NCBI RefSeq assembly: GCF_008086045.1
Contig: NZ_VSEY01000003.1
Location: 310,001-374,000, forward strand
Source: Nonomuraea sp. PA05
GTDB lineage: Bacteria > Actinomycetota > Actinomycetes > Streptosporangiales > Streptosporangiaceae
Length of the DNA stretch: 64,000 nucleotides
Reading direction: 5' to 3'
Below, piece after piece: positions 18,984 to 27,226 of the stretch; the first letter of the stretch is position 1; the number at the start of each line of letters is the position of its first letter. The notes below the pieces were generated by a model, which searched no databases, had not been told where the DNA came from, and saw only the letters and a list, made by a program, of their open reading frames with translations. Both the position numbers and the translations under genes were made by a program.

Positions 18984-19147
18984 GCGAGTGCCGGGTCTGC
19001 GGCCTGCCCCAGCCCGACCCGCCCTGGGGCGAAGACGGCAAGAGCCCGACCTGGGCGATCTGGGCTGGATCGTCAACGGCTGCCCTTGGTTCGAAGAGTC
19101 CGGAGCGCCCCGCGGGCTGGCGCCTGGAAGACCGGTTACCGGAGTGA
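18980..19147 (+). pseudogene. Decayed CxxCG zinc-ribbon immunity-type gene (internal deletion and frameshift)
   Basis: From ATG 18980 (ATGA overlap with the immunity gene) the frame reads MSECRVCGLPQPDPPWGEDG and then KSPTWAIW, the opening of the CPVCG-PPWGEDG-SP-ICP-CGVEFG small immunity family. The central CxxCGVEFGYED part is missing. The C-terminal part is present but split: a shifted frame reads WIVNGCPWFEESGAP, and the original frame then reads RPAGWRLEDRLPE. The order of these blocks matches the intact family, so this is one gene with an internal deletion and a compensated frameshift. The remaining 55-codon frame is unlikely to fold. Confidence 0.65.
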
Positions 19148-19149
19148 GA

Positions 19150-19332
19150 CATGTCCATCGCGCGTAGCCGGTTTCGCCATGCGCTCGATCGACCGGCGGC
19201 ACGCTCGACGACGACAACCACCCCTTGGAGCGGGCCGGCCACACCGCCGACGAGCTGCTGAGCCAGGCCCTGCGCGAGGCGCCGCTGGAGCCCGAGGCCG
19301 CCGTCCGCCTCCTGCGCACCGGCCGGCCCTAA
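19150..19332 (+). pseudogene. Decayed second copy of the RHS immunity gene (two internal deletions)
   Basis: Three blocks align with the gene at 18540: the start (ATGTCCATCG), a RVAGFAMRSI block and a long C-terminal block (GGTLDDDNHPLERAGHTADE, then LLSQALREAPLEPEAAVRLL and RTGRP). The last corresponds to SDGTLIDDNYPFQRADHTAE and LVTGRLP of the intact protein. The sequence between blocks is deleted and the blocks are in different frames. Its TAA overlaps the stop codon of the convergent FtsK-type ATPase gene by two bases, so the deletion debris abuts a live gene. Confidence 0.75.
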
Positions 19333-22300
19333 AGCTCCGCGAACTGCACCAGCTCCAACCGCCGCCCCACCCCCATATAAGCCCGCCCCACCGGCCCCCC
19401 GAAAAACTGATCCGGCTCCAGATTCACCCCATGCTCCCGAGCATGCACCCGGCTCGTCGGCGTCAGCAAGAACCGCACCCCCGACCGTAAAACCTCCCCC
19501 ACCTCCCCGCTCAACGCCCGCCGATGCCCTTCCAGCAACGGCGTGGCGTCCCCGCACAACACCAACGCCCGCCTCCCCAGCTCGGACGGCGCCAGGATGT
19601 CCTGCAGCAACGTGGGCAGCGTGTCGAACCCCTGCTCCCGTGGCGTGACCGTCACCTGGTCGAAGTCGTCCACCACCACGGCATACCGCTCCCCTTCGAA
19701 GGACTCCACGGCCTCCCGCAACACGGCGTCGGTGAAGGAGGTTCCGGCCAGCGCCCGCGCCTCCGGCAGGGTGCGGACGAGCGGCGACCGGGGCGGCGCG
19801 ATGGCGAGGACCCGGATGCCCGCGCGCAGCAGCACGCCGGCGATGACGAGGGCCGCGTTGCTGCGTCCGGAGCCGGCGGGGCCGGAGACGAGGGCGAGGT
19901 GCGGGCCGAGGTCGAAGAGGTCCAGGTCGATGGGGGTGACGTCGGGGCCGCCGATGGCGATGGCCGGATGCGGGAGGTCGCGGAGGGGGATGGTGGCGGG
20001 GAGCGGGGGGAAGGGTTTGGGGCCGGAGGATGAGGTGCGGCTGTGGCGGGCGGAGGGTGGAGCGGGGACGGCGGAGGGTGGGAGGCAGATCTGGGCGTGC
20101 AGGCCGGTGGCCGCCTCGATGGCCCGCCCCGCGAGGACGGGCGGCGAGACCATGCCGGAGGTGAGGTAGGACCGCCGGGTCTCCTCGCGGGCGAAGGGCA
20201 GGAACAGGCGGCGGGAGAACAGGTCGGGGGTCTTGCCGCGCAGCATGTCGTGCCCGCCCACGGCCACGACGTGGATGCCGACGGGCGGCCCGCCGGCGAC
20301 GATCGCGCGCAGGGTGACGAGCAGCGGGGTCTCGAAGAAGTCGGGGCTGCCGCGATCCTCGAAGTACTCCCACCCGTCGATCACCAGCACGACGACGGGC
20401 GCGGACGGCCCGCCGGGCGTCAGGCGGGTCAGCCGCCGCCGGTCCACCTCCTCCGCGAGCCACGTCACGAGCCGCCTGATCCGGTCGGGCTCGCCGCCGC
20501 CGATGACGGCGCCGCACAGCGGCAGCGACGCGTACGCGCCCAGCCCGCCCGGCTGGTTCTCCACGACGTACAGCCACACCTGGGCGGGTGAGCAGCGCGC
20601 CGCCAGGCTGGAGACGAGGGTCCGGCAGAACGTGGTGCGCCCCGACTGCGGCCCGCCCGCGACCATGAGCCGTTCGGTGCCGGTCAGGTCGAGCCCCATG
20701 GCGGGCTGCGCCTGGTTGGCGGGGTCGTCCAGCAGCGCGAACGGCACCCCGCCGGCTCCTGACAGGTTGTCGAGCGGCAGCGCGGCGGGCAGGGGCGGCA
20801 GGAGGGGGCGGAACGGCGGTTCGGTGGACAGGCGGGGCGCGGCCTCCAGCACGGCGGCGATGGCCAGGTCCTGGTCGGTGCGGCTGGCGCGGGGCGCGTC
20901 CCTGAGCCCGGGGCGGGGCAGCCCGAGCGCCGGCCAGGGCGACAGCCGGGCGGTGGCGGGGGCGGAGCCGGTGGGCGGCGGGTCGCCCAGGTAGCCGGTC
21001 TGGAAGAGCTGGGGGGTGCGTTGCTCGCCGCCCACCCGCATGATCATGCCCCGGCCGCGCAGCCGTGAGGGGATCGTGGCGGCGTCGGGCACGCCGAGCA
21101 CCTCGGTGCTGTCGGACGGCTCGTTCTGGCGCAGCGTGATGCGCAGGGAGATGTTGTTCTTCAGCTCGGGCGACAGCTTGCCCTGCAGCGACTGGGTGGC
21201 CAGCACCAGGTGCATGCCGAGGGAGCGTCCCTTGGCCGCCACGTTGACCAGCTCGCGCAGGAAGTCGGGTGAGGTCTCCAGGACGCGGGCGAACTCGTCG
21301 AACACCATGACGAGCCTGGGCAGCCGCCCGCCTGCGTTCCAGTAGACGTCGATCTCGCCGCCGTACCTGGCCAGGACGGCCTCCCGCCGCCGCACCTCGG
21401 CCCGCACGGAGGCGAGCACGCGGCGTGCCGCGCTCTCGTCGAAGACGTCGGCCGCCGTGTCGCCGGTCGAGCGGATCAGGCCGACGACGTGGGGGCAGTG
21501 CTCGAACGGCAGGAACGCGCTGCCGCCCTTGAAGTCGACGAGCACCAGGTTCAGCTCGTCGGGGCGGTTGGCCAGCAGCAGCGAGGTGACGAGGGTCTGC
21601 AGCAGGATGCTCTTGCCGGCCCCCGTCGCCCCGCCGAGCATCGTGTGCGGGCCGTCGGCGGCGAGGTCCACGGTGACGGGTCCTGTGCCGTCGGCGCCGA
21701 CGCACACCTTGGTGGTCGGGCCCGGGTCGGCGGCCCACCGCGCCAGTACGGCCTCCGCCTCGGGGACGCCGAGGCCGAGCGTGTCGAGCAGGCGCACCGC
21801 GTCGGGGATGACGCTCTCGGCCCTGGCGAGGGTGAGGCGGTCGCGCATGGGGGCGACGGCGCGGGCGATGCGTTCCGCGGCCTGCTCGCCGAGGCTCTCG
21901 GGCTGCACGGCGACGGGCAGCCCCTGGCGGCCCCTGGTGAGCTGCATGCCGGTGCCGTCCAGCTCGCAGACGCCGCGGCACTCGTTGAGGCTGCGCTGGT
22001 CGGCGCAGATCACGTACACGCCGACCGTGGGGCCCTCACGCAGCACCTCCTTCATGCCGGGGATGTCGCGTAAGGCCCGCGCGCCGTCGAGGACGACGAC
22101 GACCTCCTCGCCGAAGGTGACGCGCCGTTCCTTGGCCTTGAGCCGCTCGGTGACCAGGTCCTTGAGCTCCTCGACGCGTTCGGTGCGGGTCTCGGGCGTG
22201 TTGCCGACCAGGCAGGGGACGGGCGCGTCCACGTTCAGGTGCGGCAGCCAGCGCGTCCAGGCCAGGTGTTCGCCGCCGGACGCGGTGATGAGGACCAGCC

Positions 22301-23519
22301 GCAGCTCGTCGGGGGCGCGCAGGGTGCCGAGCTGGACGAGCAGCCAGCGCAGCAGCGCGTCCACGGGGTCGGGCGGGCCGATGACGCCCAGCACGCCGAT
22401 CTCGCGCAGGTCCACCGTGACCGGCACGCCGCGCAGCACGGGCGGCGTGAAGTCGGGCCATGGCTCGCCGTCGAGCGTGATGGTGGCGGGCTCGTCCGCG
22501 ACGCCGACGCGCAGGGTCAGCCCGTCGGGCGAGTCGGCGTTGCGCGGCCACAGGCCCGGCCCCTCGTGGGTGGCGGCGAAGGTGAGGTCCACCTCGTCGG
22601 GGGCGACGACGTGCCGCAGCCACTGCTCGTGCACGACGTGTTGCCTGATGCGTTCCATCGTGTCGCGTTTGCGCTGGTCGAACTCGCGCTCTTTCTTCTT
22701 GCGCTGCCGCCCTTCCACCCACTGCGTGCCGAAGAACGTGATCGGCGTCAGAATTCCGAACAGCAGAAAATACGGACTTTTCAACAGAACGGCCATCGCG
22801 ACCGATATCGGGAGTGGCAACAGCGACGAAATCAGCGCGACCGCGATATTGCGCTGCGGGATCTCGTTGCGCGGCATGGTGAGCCGGGCGCCCGCGACCG
22901 CGGGGGCGGGGGAGAAGGCCCGGTCGAAGTCGATGCGGCCATCCCTGGCGCGGGTGGTCCTGAGCCGGCTGGGCGGCAGCGGCGCCCACCGCAGCCGGTC
23001 GTCGCCCACCTGGAGCACCCCGTCGGGACGCAGCGCCACGGGCCCCTGGACGCCCAGCTCGTCCACGAGGGTGCCGTTGCGCGAGCCGAGATCGACGACC
23101 GTCGCCTCGCCGGTCCACGACACGTCGATGCGCGCGTGCCGCCTGGACACCTTCTGGTCCCGCAGCAGGCTGATGTCGGTCCACTCGCGGCCGATGACGT
23201 GGCTGCCGGGGCTGAGCCAGATCACCCGGCCCGCGTCGGGGCCGGCGAACACGCGGACGGCGCCCGCCGCCGCCAGGGGCCTCCACGGCTGGGTACGCTC
23301 GGGCTCGCCCACGCTGATCGTCACCCCGGGCACCAGCGGGCTGTCCGCCACACGGGCGTCGGGGTCGAGTTTGTCGCCGCCGACGTAACAGGCGCGGCCT
23401 CTGACGGGGAAGGGCAGCGCCCGCAGCAGCGAGCCGACGAGGGTCTCCGGCTCGGCCGTCACCTCGGCGTCGGCGGCGGTGGAGGCCGCCGGATCGCGGA
23501 TCGTCAACCGAATGATCAT
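19329..23519 (-). CDS. EssC/EccC-like T7SS ATPase with N-terminal FHA domain
   Basis: 1396 residues. A ubiquitin-like/FHA region (HVIGREWTDISLLRDQKVSR, about residue 105, and GSRNGT) is followed by two transmembrane helices (IAVALISSLLPLPISVAMAV and YFLLFGILTPITFFG). An inactive first P-loop-like module comes next, then three FtsK/SpoIIIE modules: GGATGAGKS (about 627, Walker B VMVFDEF), GGPQSGRTT (about 951) and GPAGSGRS (about 1212). FHA plus two TMs plus tandem ATPases is the plan of T7SSb EssC. It should pull WXG100-tagged substrates such as the RHS toxin through the membrane. ATG 23519 has GGAG 9 nt upstream. No EccB/D/E or mycosin gene is in the window. Confidence 0.88.
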   Translation of the reverse strand: MIIRLTIRDPAASTAADAEVTAEPETLVGSLLRALPFPVRGRACYVGGDKLDPDARVADSPLVPGVTISVGEPERTQPWRPLAAAGAVRVFAGPDAGRVIWLSPGSHVIGREWTDISLLRDQKVSRRHARIDVSWTGEATVVDLGSRNGTLVDELGVQGPVALRPDGVLQVGDDRLRWAPLPPSRLRTTRARDGRIDFDRAFSPAPAVAGARLTMPRNEIPQRNIAVALISSLLPLPISVAMAVLLKSPYFLLFGILTPITFFGTQWVEGRQRKKKEREFDQRKRDTMERIRQHVVHEQWLRHVVAPDEVDLTFAATHEGPGLWPRNADSPDGLTLRVGVADEPATITLDGEPWPDFTPPVLRGVPVTVDLREIGVLGVIGPPDPVDALLRWLLVQLGTLRAPDELRLVLITASGGEHLAWTRWLPHLNVDAPVPCLVGNTPETRTERVEELKDLVTERLKAKERRVTFGEEVVVVLDGARALRDIPGMKEVLREGPTVGVYVICADQRSLNECRGVCELDGTGMQLTRGRQGLPVAVQPESLGEQAAERIARAVAPMRDRLTLARAESVIPDAVRLLDTLGLGVPEAEAVLARWAADPGPTTKVCVGADGTGPVTVDLAADGPHTMLGGATGAGKSILLQTLVTSLLLANRPDELNLVLVDFKGGSAFLPFEHCPHVVGLIRSTGDTAADVFDESAARRVLASVRAEVRRREAVLARYGGEIDVYWNAGGRLPRLVMVFDEFARVLETSPDFLRELVNVAAKGRSLGMHLVLATQSLQGKLSPELKNNISLRITLRQNEPSDSTEVLGVPDAATIPSRLRGRGMIMRVGGEQRTPQLFQTGYLGDPPPTGSAPATARLSPWPALGLPRPGLRDAPRASRTDQDLAIAAVLEAAPRLSTEPPFRPLLPPLPAALPLDNLSGAGGVPFALLDDPANQAQPAMGLDLTGTERLMVAGGPQSGRTTFCRTLVSSLAARCSPAQVWLYVVENQPGGLGAYASLPLCGAVIGGGEPDRIRRLVTWLAEEVDRRRLTRLTPGGPSAPVVVLVIDGWEYFEDRGSPDFFETPLLVTLRAIVAGGPPVGIHVVAVGGHDMLRGKTPDLFSRRLFLPFAREETRRSYLTSGMVSPPVLAGRAIEAATGLHAQICLPPSAVPAPPSARHSRTSSSGPKPFPPLPATIPLRDLPHPAIAIGGPDVTPIDLDLFDLGPHLALVSGPAGSGRSNAALVIAGVLLRAGIRVLAIAPPRSPLVRTLPEARALAGTSFTDAVLREAVESFEGERYAVVVDDFDQVTVTPREQGFDTLPTLLQDILAPSELGRRALVLCGDATPLLEGHRRALSGEVGEVLRSGVRFLLTPTSRVHAREHGVNLEPDQFFGGPVGRAYMGVGRRLELVQFAEL

Positions 23520-23522
23520 AAT

Positions 23523-23536
23523 CCCCTCTCCAGGGG
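23523..23536 (-). promoter_or_regulatory. Hairpin presenting the Shine-Dalgarno of the FtsK-type ATPase gene
   Basis: On the minus strand CCCCT-GGAG-AGGGG forms a 5-bp GC-rich stem whose loop is the GGAG Shine-Dalgarno, 3 nt before the start codon. It could tune translation. The rest of 23537-23688 is unusually AT-rich and must hold the divergent promoters; I see no unambiguous -35/-10 pairs. Confidence 0.4.
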
Positions 23537-23688
23537 ACTGAAGCACGATTTAACAGATAAATCTAGCTATACAGCGAGAAGGGCAAACTACCCGCCCTTG
23601 GCCCCGTCTCGTGGCTAGAGTGATAATTCTCAATATCAGCCTACCGAGCGCGATATTTCATGATATCCGCAGCGCAGGGAGCCGCGGA

Positions 23689-24213
23689 GTGTCGCACCGC
23701 GTAACCGACGAGGCCATGGTCAGAGCCCTCTACCGCGAATACGGCGCCCCCCTGATGGCCTTCGCCGTCAGGCTGACGGGCGGCGATCGCCGCTGGGCCG
23801 AGGACGTCGTCCAGGAAACCCTCGTACGGGCCTGGCGCAACCTGCACGACCTCCGCACGGAGTCCGGCTCCCTGATGCCCTGGCTGGCCACGGTCGCGCG
23901 GCGCGTCGTCATCGACAACCGCCGCCGCTCCGGCTCCCGCCCCCTCGACACGGTCGAGGACATCCCCGAACGCGTCATGCCCGTAGCGGAAGAGGACGAG
24001 CGGCTCTTACGGGAGATCGTCGTCACCGACGCGATGCTGTCGCTCTCCCCCGCGCACCGGCAGGTGCTCACCCAGACGTTCCTCCTGGACCGCACCGTCC
24101 AGGAGGCGGCGGAGACGATCGGCGTGCCCGTGGGCACGGTGAAGTCCCGCGTGTACTACGCCATGCGCGCCTTACGGGTCGCGCTGGAGGAAAGGGGGGT
24201 GACGCTGCCGTGA
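23689..24213 (+). CDS. ECF-family RNA polymerase sigma factor
   Basis: 174 residues with region 2 (LYREYGAPLMAFAVRLTGGD, AEDVVQETLVRAWRNL) and region 4 (SLSPAHRQVLTQTFLLDRTV, VPVGTVKSRVYYAMRALR). GTG 23689 is chosen because GGGAG lies 7 nt upstream; ATG 23716 is an alternative. The zinc-finger anti-sigma gene follows after 34 bp. It is a close paralogue of the sigma factor at 40257 (same VKSR-YYA-RAL-ALEERG ending). Its divergent placement next to the FtsK-type ATPase suggests it may control the toxin island. Confidence 0.88.
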   Translation: MSHRVTDEAMVRALYREYGAPLMAFAVRLTGGDRRWAEDVVQETLVRAWRNLHDLRTESGSLMPWLATVARRVVIDNRRRSGSRPLDTVEDIPERVMPVAEEDERLLREIVVTDAMLSLSPAHRQVLTQTFLLDRTVQEAAETIGVPVGTVKSRVYYAMRALRVALEERGVTLP

Positions 24214-24247
24214 TTCTGGTGCGTCACGATGACAGGGGGGTGGCGCC

Positions 24248-24943
24248 ATGACAGAGGTACACCACGAGGACGTGGCCGCGTACGCGCTCGGCCTGCTCAG
24301 CGAGGAGGAGCGGGCCGCCTTCGAGCGCCATCTCGACGGCTGCGGAAGTTGCGCGTCGGAAGTGGGGTCGTTCGCCGCCATGGGCGAGCTGATCAAGGGC
24401 GTCCACCCGGACGACCTGCTGCCCCACACCCCCGACCCGCAGGTGGAGTCCCTGCTGGTGCACCGTGCCGCCAAGGAGCGCCGCCGCCGCAGCCTGCACC
24501 GCGGCTTCATGACCGCCGCCGCGTGCCTCGTGGTCGCGGCCGGCGTGTTTCTCGGCGTCAGCTCGATGACCGGCGATCCGAACCCCGACAGCATCCACGG
24601 CCCGGCCCGCGAGCTGCTCATGACCGGCCGCACGTACTCCATCACCGACCCGGCCACCGGCGTGTCCGGGCTCGTCGGCCTGGAGGACAAGGGGTGGGGC
24701 ACACACGTCGCGCTGGAGCTCAAGGGCGTCAAGGGGCCGTTGCAGTGCCGGCTCATGGCGGTGGGCGACGACGGGCGCTCCGAGGTGGTCGCGAGCTGGG
24801 GCGTGCCGGAGAAGGGGTACGGCGTGCCGGGCTCGCCCGATCCGCTCGTCCTGCACGGCGGCACCAGCCTCCCGCAGTCCGAGCTGAACCACTTCACCGT
24901 CCAGACCTTCGACGGGAGGACCCTGGCGACCGTGGCGGTCTGA
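24248..24943 (+). CDS. Membrane-bound zinc-finger anti-sigma factor
   Basis: 231 residues. The zinc-binding anti-sigma motif is at the N-terminus: HHED near residues 5-8 and FERHLDGCGSCASEV (H-x3-C-x2-C). One transmembrane helix (FMTAAACLVVAAGVFLGVSS, about 88-108) leads to an extracytoplasmic anti-sigma-K-like beta domain (LMTGRTYSITDPATGVSG onward). It should hold the upstream sigma factor at the membrane until an envelope or redox signal releases it. It ends 6 bp from the convergent STAND gene. Confidence 0.88.
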   Translation: MTEVHHEDVAAYALGLLSEEERAAFERHLDGCGSCASEVGSFAAMGELIKGVHPDDLLPHTPDPQVESLLVHRAAKERRRRSLHRGFMTAAACLVVAAGVFLGVSSMTGDPNPDSIHGPARELLMTGRTYSITDPATGVSGLVGLEDKGWGTHVALELKGVKGPLQCRLMAVGDDGRSEVVASWGVPEKGYGVPGSPDPLVLHGGTSLPQSELNHFTVQTFDGRTLATVAV

Positions 24944-24949
24944 CGGCTC

Positions 24950-27226
24950 TCACAGGGCGAGCAACAACGACCGCAGCTCGCTGACCTGCTTCGGCTCCGC
25001 GATCCCGTCCCAGGGAGACAGGGCCGCCAGCCCGGCCTCCTGGTGCTCGGCGGCCCGCTCCCGCCGCAGCCTGGCCAGGTGCAGGTGGACGAGCGCGGTG
25101 CTCACCCCGGCCGGGGGCAGCCGCGACTCGGCCTCCTCCAGCAGCGCCACCACCGCGTCCGGCGCGTGCCCCGGGTCCTCCAGCATGATCCCGGCCAGGT
25201 GCACCAGGCAGCGCGCCCGCCCGATCTCGTCCGCGGCCCCGGTGTAGAGCCGCTCGGCCTCGTCCAGGTGAAGGCCGGCGTCGTGGCTCTGGCCCAGGTA
25301 GTGGTGGACCAGCGCGAGCAGCTCGCGGGTGTGCGCCTCCGCCCCGGCGTCGCCGGCCCGCCGCGCCAGGTCGAGCGCCTGGAACAGCACGACCCTGGCG
25401 TTGGTGTGCAGCCTGCGCGCCTCGGGGCCGCGGCCGTCGTGGTCGAGCGTCTGGCCCCTGCGCATCAGCAGCGCCGCCACGTTCGCCAGCCGGACGGCCT
25501 GCCCGAGCACGTCGCCGCCCGCCAGCGCCTGCCCGTACCTGACGAGGGCCGACTCGACGGCGGGGAACTCGTCGCCGCCGGACAGCAGGATCGCCGCGTG
25601 CGCGAGGTGCAGGTCGGCGGGCCACGACTCGACCCTGACGCGCAGCGCCGCCGCGTGGTTGAAGTGCCTGCGCGCCTCGCGCGGGTCCCCCGAGGTGAGC
25701 AGGATCGCGCACTGGCGCAGCTCGGCCGTGGCCTGCACCTGCTCGTCCCCGAGCGCCTCGGCCGCCCTGCCCAGCTCGGCCGCCGCGCGCAGCCGGTCCT
25801 CGTGCCGCTGTTCGAGCCGGAACCAGCTCTCCAGCGCGTCGGCGATCCGCGCGAGCGCGCGGCCCGTCCCGGGCGCGGGCGCCCTGCGGGCCAGCACCTG
25901 CAGCAGCACCCGGTCCTCCATCGCGAACCAGGTCCTGGCCTCCTCGGCGGGCAGCCGCCCGGCGTACGAGCCGGCCTGCCCGGCGAAGTGCTCGACCAGC
26001 CGGCGCCAGGCGGCGATCTCCCGGGGCGAGTCCCCGGCGCCGCCGCCGCGGAACGCGCTCGACACCCGGACGCGCGTCATCCGCACGTTCTCCACCAGCC
26101 CGAGATCGGCCAGCTCCCCGATCGCGTCCGTCGCGGACGGCACGCCGAGCAGGGCGGCGGCGGCCTGGTGGTCCACCTCCGCGATGGGCAGCCCGGCGAG
26201 CAGCACGAAGAGCTGCTTGGCCGTCGGTCTGAGCTGCTTGACGCTGAGGTTGACCACGAAGTCGAGCGTGTCGGCGACGGGCTGGCCGCGCAGGTCGTCC
26301 ACCAGCGACTGGAGTGAGACGCCCGGATTGCGCGCCAGCCAGCGGCCGACCCTGACGATCTCCAGCGGGCTGCCCAGGCAGACGTCCACCAGCAGCTCCA
26401 GCGCCTTCGGGTCGCGGGCCACCCGCGCCGGCCCGATGTGCCTGGCCAGCAGCGCCTGGCCCGCCTCGGGGGCGAGCGGGCCGAGGTGGATCGGCTCGAC
26501 GTGCTGCGGCGGCGCGTCCGTGAGCGTGCCCGCCAGCACGACGTGCGCGCCCGGCACCCGGGTCGGCAGCCAGTCGACCTGGCTCCACGAGCTGACGTTG
26601 TCCAGCAGGAGCACGTGCCCGGTGCCGGTGAGCGCCTCGATCACCTGCGCGGTCGCGTCCTGGGGCTCCTGGATCGCGCCCGGCGGGCGGTTCAGCGTGC
26701 GCAGCACCCGCTGCGCGACGCTCAGCGGCGTCTCGGGCCGGTCCCTGTCGGGGCCGCGCAGGTCGGCGTAGCGCTGCTTGCGAGCCTCGCCCGCCAGCTC
26801 CCACGCCGCCTGGATGGCCAGCGTGGACGTGCCCATCCCGATGCCGCCGTGCACCACGACGACGCCGTGCTCCAGCGCCTCGTCCTTGATCCGCTGCAGC
26901 TCGGCGTCGCGGCCGGTGAAGCCGTCGATCCTGTCGGGGAACGGCATGGCGCCCATGGCCGGCCGGGGCGGAGGCTCGCGGTGGCGGCGGCGGATCAGGT
27001 AGGTCAGCGAGCCGGCCGCGATCGGCACCAGCACCACGAGGACGATCAGCAGCCAGGCCGGCCAGCCGCCGATGAGCTGCTTGATCAGCTCCTCCTGGAG
27101 GATCAGGAGGGTGCCGCCCACCGTCAGCGCGCCGCCGACGCCCAGCTCGGGCAGGTGCGCCACGGCCCGCCGGTACAGGCGCGACAGCCGGAAGCTCAGC
27201 CGTTCCCCGCGCGAGATGTCCGTCAC
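24950..27226 (-). CDS. Membrane-anchored STAND (NB-ARC-like)/TPR protein with degenerate P-loop
   Basis: About 758 residues. Two hydrophobic stretches (LTVGGTLLILQEELIKQLIG, WLLIVLVVLVPIAAGSLTYL) anchor a cytosolic NB-ARC-like module. Its P-loop reads GGIGMGTSTLA near residue 125, with Thr where the essential lysine should be. A Walker B-like LLLDNV and winged-helix/ARC segments follow, then about 350 residues of TPR-like helices (ELGRAAEALGDEQVQATAEL). GTG 27226 is chosen because its GTGA overlaps the permease stop. STAND proteins sense ligands and oligomerise with ATP; loss of the lysine suggests an ATP-independent or binding-only role tied to the transporter. Confidence 0.75.
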   Translation of the reverse strand: MTDISRGERLSFRLSRLYRRAVAHLPELGVGGALTVGGTLLILQEELIKQLIGGWPAWLLIVLVVLVPIAAGSLTYLIRRRHREPPPRPAMGAMPFPDRIDGFTGRDAELQRIKDEALEHGVVVVHGGIGMGTSTLAIQAAWELAGEARKQRYADLRGPDRDRPETPLSVAQRVLRTLNRPPGAIQEPQDATAQVIEALTGTGHVLLLDNVSSWSQVDWLPTRVPGAHVVLAGTLTDAPPQHVEPIHLGPLAPEAGQALLARHIGPARVARDPKALELLVDVCLGSPLEIVRVGRWLARNPGVSLQSLVDDLRGQPVADTLDFVVNLSVKQLRPTAKQLFVLLAGLPIAEVDHQAAAALLGVPSATDAIGELADLGLVENVRMTRVRVSSAFRGGGAGDSPREIAAWRRLVEHFAGQAGSYAGRLPAEEARTWFAMEDRVLLQVLARRAPAPGTGRALARIADALESWFRLEQRHEDRLRAAAELGRAAEALGDEQVQATAELRQCAILLTSGDPREARRHFNHAAALRVRVESWPADLHLAHAAILLSGGDEFPAVESALVRYGQALAGGDVLGQAVRLANVAALLMRRGQTLDHDGRGPEARRLHTNARVVLFQALDLARRAGDAGAEAHTRELLALVHHYLGQSHDAGLHLDEAERLYTGAADEIGRARCLVHLAGIMLEDPGHAPDAVVALLEEAESRLPPAGVSTALVHLHLARLRRERAAEHQEAGLAALSPWDGIAEPKQVSELRSLLLAL

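Noticed and set aside
19329..23519. Chromosome-partition FtsK
   Set aside because: The FHA domain, the tandem ATPase modules and the WXG100/toxin neighbours fit EssC/EccC, and no gamma DNA-binding domain is present.
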